Assembly (NCBI GenBank): GCA_950097015.1
Contig: CATNEN010000037.1
Coordinates: forward strand, 1,054,001 to 1,118,000
Direction of reading: 5' to 3'
Source: Macrostomum hystrix
Lineage: Eukaryota > Platyhelminthes > Macrostomidae
Length of the DNA: 64,000 bases
In this document: positions 60,776-64,000 of the stretch, piece by piece
Layout: each line of letters opens with the position of its first letter
How positions within the stretch are numbered: position 1 is the stretch's first letter
The notes under the pieces: generated by a model
Databases searched by the model: none
What the model was told of the DNA's origin: nothing
Seen by the model: the letters and a program-made list of their open reading frames with translations, nothing else
Program-made: the position numbers and the translations under genes

Positions 60776-61462
60776 ACTTTTTCCACTTTAATTCGCCAGT
60801 TTCTTGGCTATATTTATTTTTTCTAATTTGAATAAATTTGAATCGTTGGTTGTCTCTCTTTTCCTTTGCCTACTGCTCGTTAGTCACCTAAGTAGTATAG
60901 AGCGGAAAAGTTAAATTTAATGTTGTAAACAGGAAAACTGGGGCCTGTGATATCTCGGGCTATCCAGGGAAATTTCCGTCACAAGCACCTGTTGCTGCTG
61001 GCTTGTTTGCCTGCAATTTTTGCAGAAAAGTGCAAACTGGCAGACAAGCAATCCCAGGAAATTAATGCATGCTTTTATCAAGGAATTCCCATTTATTCTA
61101 TCTTTGAATAACGTCAGCGCCAAATGTGAAGGATCGATAATAACAGGCTTTTATCAAACAAGACGAAACTTGGTAAACGCATGCGTAAAATGACGCTATT
61201 GATTTTTTAAATAACGATAATGAACATACTAGCATTACTTTTTATTTCGCAAAACTAAACACAAAACTAAGTAATTGTTTGAGCTTGAATGCAAGGCGAT
61301 GATGTTTGGTTATTGATGACTTAAATGCGAATTTTAAGAATGTCACTTTTTGACAGCCTCCTAACGCAATACACTTTACTAATGGAATGCTATTCTATGC
61401 CGATTGATAGGCTAAGTTTTACCAAGGAACACATATTGTTATTATATGCTATTTTATATAAA
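60776..61462. other. Intergenic AT-rich sequence
   Basis: Nothing recognised. Confidence 0.5.
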
Positions 61463-61600
61463 CGGAGCTGAGTAGCTGAGCAGTGAACGCGGTTGCCCCT
61501 CGCACCAAGGTCCCTGAGCTCGATTCCGCGGCGAGGCCACATTCATTTGGGGCGCAGCCACGGAGAGAAGGCTTGGGGGCTTGTCGTACAATTCCATTTT
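61463..61600 (+). mobile_element. SINE family B, 5' head fragment
   Basis: tRNA-like head with tagctgagcagtgaacgcgg (A box) and gagctcgattcc (B box), followed by the ggggcgcagccacggagaga body seen at 35905-36238. Truncated by the adjoining decanucleotide array. Confidence 0.83.
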
Positions 61601-61604
61601 ATAC

Positions 61605-61947
61605 TGCTCCATTCCATTCCATTTCATTCCATTTCATTCCATTTCATTCCATTTCATTCCATTTCATTCCATTTCATTCCATTTCATTCCATTTCATTCC
61701 ATTTCATTCCATTTCATTCCATTTCATTCCATTTCATTCCATTTCATTCCATTTCATTCCATTTCATTCCATTTCATTCCATTTCATTCCATTTCATTCC
61801 ATTTCATTCCATTTCATTCCATTTCATTCCATTTCATTCCATTTCATTCCATTTCATTCCATTTCATTCCATTTCATTCCATTTCATTCCATTTCATTCC
61901 ATTTCATTCCATTTCATTCCATTTCATTCCATTTCATCCAGTATCAG
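61605..61947. repeat. 10-bp array (attccatttc), about 34 copies
   Basis: Perfect attccatttc decamers. An ATTCC core is also the basic motif of human satellites II and III, probably by convergence. It borders the exon at 61944-62571. Confidence 0.96.
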
Positions 61948-62571
61948 AACATAGCAACCGCATCCTCGCTCTCCATGCTGACTTCGCCCGTCAGACGCGA
62001 ACTCGCGACCAACGCCGCATCCGTCATCCTGGCCAGCTTGGCGGCAGCCGATGCGCCCAGCTGCTTCGGCGAAGTCAGCCTCGACTGCGGCGGCAGCGTC
62101 GGCGGCTTCCGCGGCTTCATCAACTGCTTCCTCGCTGCCAACCGGTTGATAGAGTCAGCTCTGGCCAGGCGTACTCGACCAGGCAACGCTGACGAAGGCG
62201 GAAAACAGCTTCGGCAGGAGAAGCCGAACGCTTTCGGCATTCGCGGTGCGGCCGGTCTGAAGCAGAACAACCGCGGCGGAGGCGGCGGCGGCAGCGGCGG
62301 CGGCAGCGGCGGCTGCTGCATTGGGCCGTGGCTGAAGCTTCGAGTCAGCGGAGTGAGCAGCGAAGGTCGAAATGTCAGTTCTGCCGAGGCATTAGGCGCG
62401 GCGTCGTTTGTCATCTCCTGCCGAGGCTGCCTTGACAAATTCGGCGCTGTCTGCAGCTGCGGTGGCGCCGGCAGACGCGACGACAGATGCGGACCGGGCG
62501 AGGCGTTGGTTGGAGGACGCGCAGAGAAAGGATTGCAAACTGCCGAAGCGGCCGGAGCTGCGGTGGTCAGG
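61944..62571 (-). CDS. Probable terminal exon of an unidentified minus-strand gene
   Basis: On the minus strand a good acceptor (ctattcgcctcatcccattatcgcag-type, 62572-62600) is followed by a 209-codon frame, open from its first base to a TGA. Codon use favours G/C-ending codons, as in the neighbouring genes. The product is Ala/Pro/Ser-rich with a poly-Pro run, then a basic segment (ARKQLMKPRKPP), SRLTSPKQLG, and an acidic end (SMESEDAVAMF). No domain was recognised; it looks like a disordered tail. The + strand also has a long open frame here after a cag, with Gly-rich and Cys-rich content that looks less natural, so orientation is not certain. The upstream part of the gene would lie to the right of 62571. 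Confidence 0.5.
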
Positions 62572-62616
62572 CTGCGATAATGGGATGAGGCGAATAGTTA
62601 AAGCACACAAATGACG

Positions 62617-62708
62617 CCTAGCCCAGGTGTACAGCCATTCGGTACAGCCGCAGCTAACTGTACGGCGTATCCAATCGCTGTACAGCTGTTCAGTCCATGG
62701 ACAGGGGA
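62617..62708 (-). mobile_element. SINE family A, copy 3 (tail only)
   Basis: Matches the 3' end of copies 1 and 2 (gctgtacagctgttcagtcc and flanks). Head and body are missing. Confidence 0.72.
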
Positions 62709-63389
62709 GTAAAATTTCTACATCAGCTGAAGCTGATACCTATTTTAAAGCTGGATGCACTAATGTATTTATTGTCTTGTTCAATCTCAGAGGTGTCCAC
62801 TAAGACAACTCAGGGATGTCTTAAGTTAATTCATGGATCCGGAGCCATAGACAAAATCAATTACACAAGCAATTTACCTGAGCCAAGATCTTCCACGGCT
62901 GTCGCAACAAGTTTGCACTCTGTACTGAGGCATATAACTCCACAGAAACCTGTGAATTGGATTATCATGCAGCAGAGAAATGATTACTTTGATAGTCGCT
63001 CAACTTGTCCAGTGTAGGTTGTAAATAAATTTATTTATAACGACTGTTTGAGTACTTTGAGCAGTGTTTTAGCCCGGTGGACGGGGGCTAGAGATTGAGA
63101 CAGACAGAGATAACACAGGGTAGGGCTGACACTGGTTGAAAAAAAGCCTAATACGCTCGTAATAAGACGAAAACAGAAAACCGGTTGCCGCCAGTCGCGA
63201 CCGAATTTCGCGCAGGAATACAGAGGCGGCTAAAACAGGCGCTCTGGGAGCTAGAATTTAGTGAACTCTTTGAGAACAGTTCTCTGATTCTAGTTTCAAG
63301 CTGCATTAGTGACCGCCCTGAGGCGGAAAGATAATGCTGATAAGCAAGGACTTAATGAAGAATTAGGATTTGATAATGAAAATTGAACT
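62709..63389. other. Unique sequence, no gene assigned
   Basis: A 106-codon frame at 62697-63017 begins inside the SINE tail and shows no recognisable domain. Confidence 0.45.
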
Positions 63390-64000
63390 ATTAAGAATGA
63401 GAGTAAGCGAATGAAAAATGAAGAGTGAAAGTTACAGAATGAAAAATGAAAAATGAAGAATAAAAAAATAATAATTAAATAGTAAAAACTAAAGAATGAA
63501 GAACGAGAGTTAAAACATGAAGAATGAAGAATGAAGAATGAAAGTTAGAGAATGATGACTGAAGAATAAAGATTGGAGAATGAAAAAAGTGACGAAAAAT
63601 GAAGAATGAAAAATGAAGTGAATGCACAATTGAAAAATGAAGAATGAAAGTTAGAAAATGAAAAATGAAGAATGAAAGTTAGAGAATGAAAAATGAAGAA
63701 TGAAAGTTAGAAAATGAAAAATGAAGAATGAGAGTTAGAAAATGAAGAATGACGAATGAAAGTTAGAAAATTAAAAATGAAGAATGAAAGTTAGAAAATG
63801 AAAAATGAAGAACGAAAGTTAGAAAATGAAAAACGAAGAATGAAAGTTAGAAAATGAAAAATGAAGAATGAAAGTTAAAAAATGAAGAAAGAAGAATGAC
63901 GAATGAAAGTTAGAAAATGAAAAATGAAGAATAAAAGTTAGAAAATGAAAAAAGAAGAATGACGAATGAAAGTTAGAAAATGAAAAATGAAGAATGAAAG
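63390..64000. repeat. ~28-bp AT-rich purine minisatellite, running off the right edge
   Basis: Degenerate copies of gaatgaaagttagaaaatga followed by aaaatgaa, more irregular at the left edge. Confidence 0.93.

Overview
This is animal nuclear DNA, not prokaryotic. Genes are split by GT-AG introns whose phases agree, coding exons carry CAG/poly-Q runs, two tRNA-derived SINE families and a Ty3/Gypsy element are present, and the recognisable proteins (DEG/ENaC channel, EF-hand protein, Nuclear Factor I, EVA-1) form an animal set. An invertebrate with a satellite-rich genome is likely. A free-living flatworm is one candidate, but I cannot fix the taxon.

Four genes lie on the + strand. The 3' end of a DEG/ENaC channel gene (exons 2463-2633 and 6514-7048) comes first. 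A complete three-exon calmodulin-like gene follows (19733-20943), then a Nuclear Factor I (NFI) gene of at least five exons (26393-32626, with a possible extra 5' exon at 25072-25266), then a seven-exon EVA-1 (EVA1C-like) gene (36553-58106). I rebuilt these by hand. Every junction is GT-AG and in phase, giving about 193, 673 and 625 residues for the three complete models. A probable minus-strand terminal exon lies at 61944-62571. A young, internally deleted Ty3/Gypsy element (22350-24358, minus orientation) sits inside a 30-bp minisatellite with a 5-bp target duplication.

By my hand tally about half the window (roughly 33 kb) is tandem repeat, in more than 30 arrays with units of 4 to 42 bp. 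The largest are a 12/24-bp satellite of 8.4 kb (7640-16134) and a 20-bp array of 5.9 kb inside EVA-1 intron 2 (47615-53485). The very long open reading frames here, on both strands, are repeats without stop codons and not genes.

The most striking pattern is where the arrays sit. Nearly every intron longer than about 500 bp carries its own array, often starting within about 30 nt of the 5' splice site or ending within about 40 nt of the 3' splice site. Two genes carry pairs of reverse-complementary arrays: the channel intron, and either side of the calmodulin-like terminal exon. One EVA-1 intron is almost pure (TCAG)n, so each 4-nt unit supplies both a GT and an AG.
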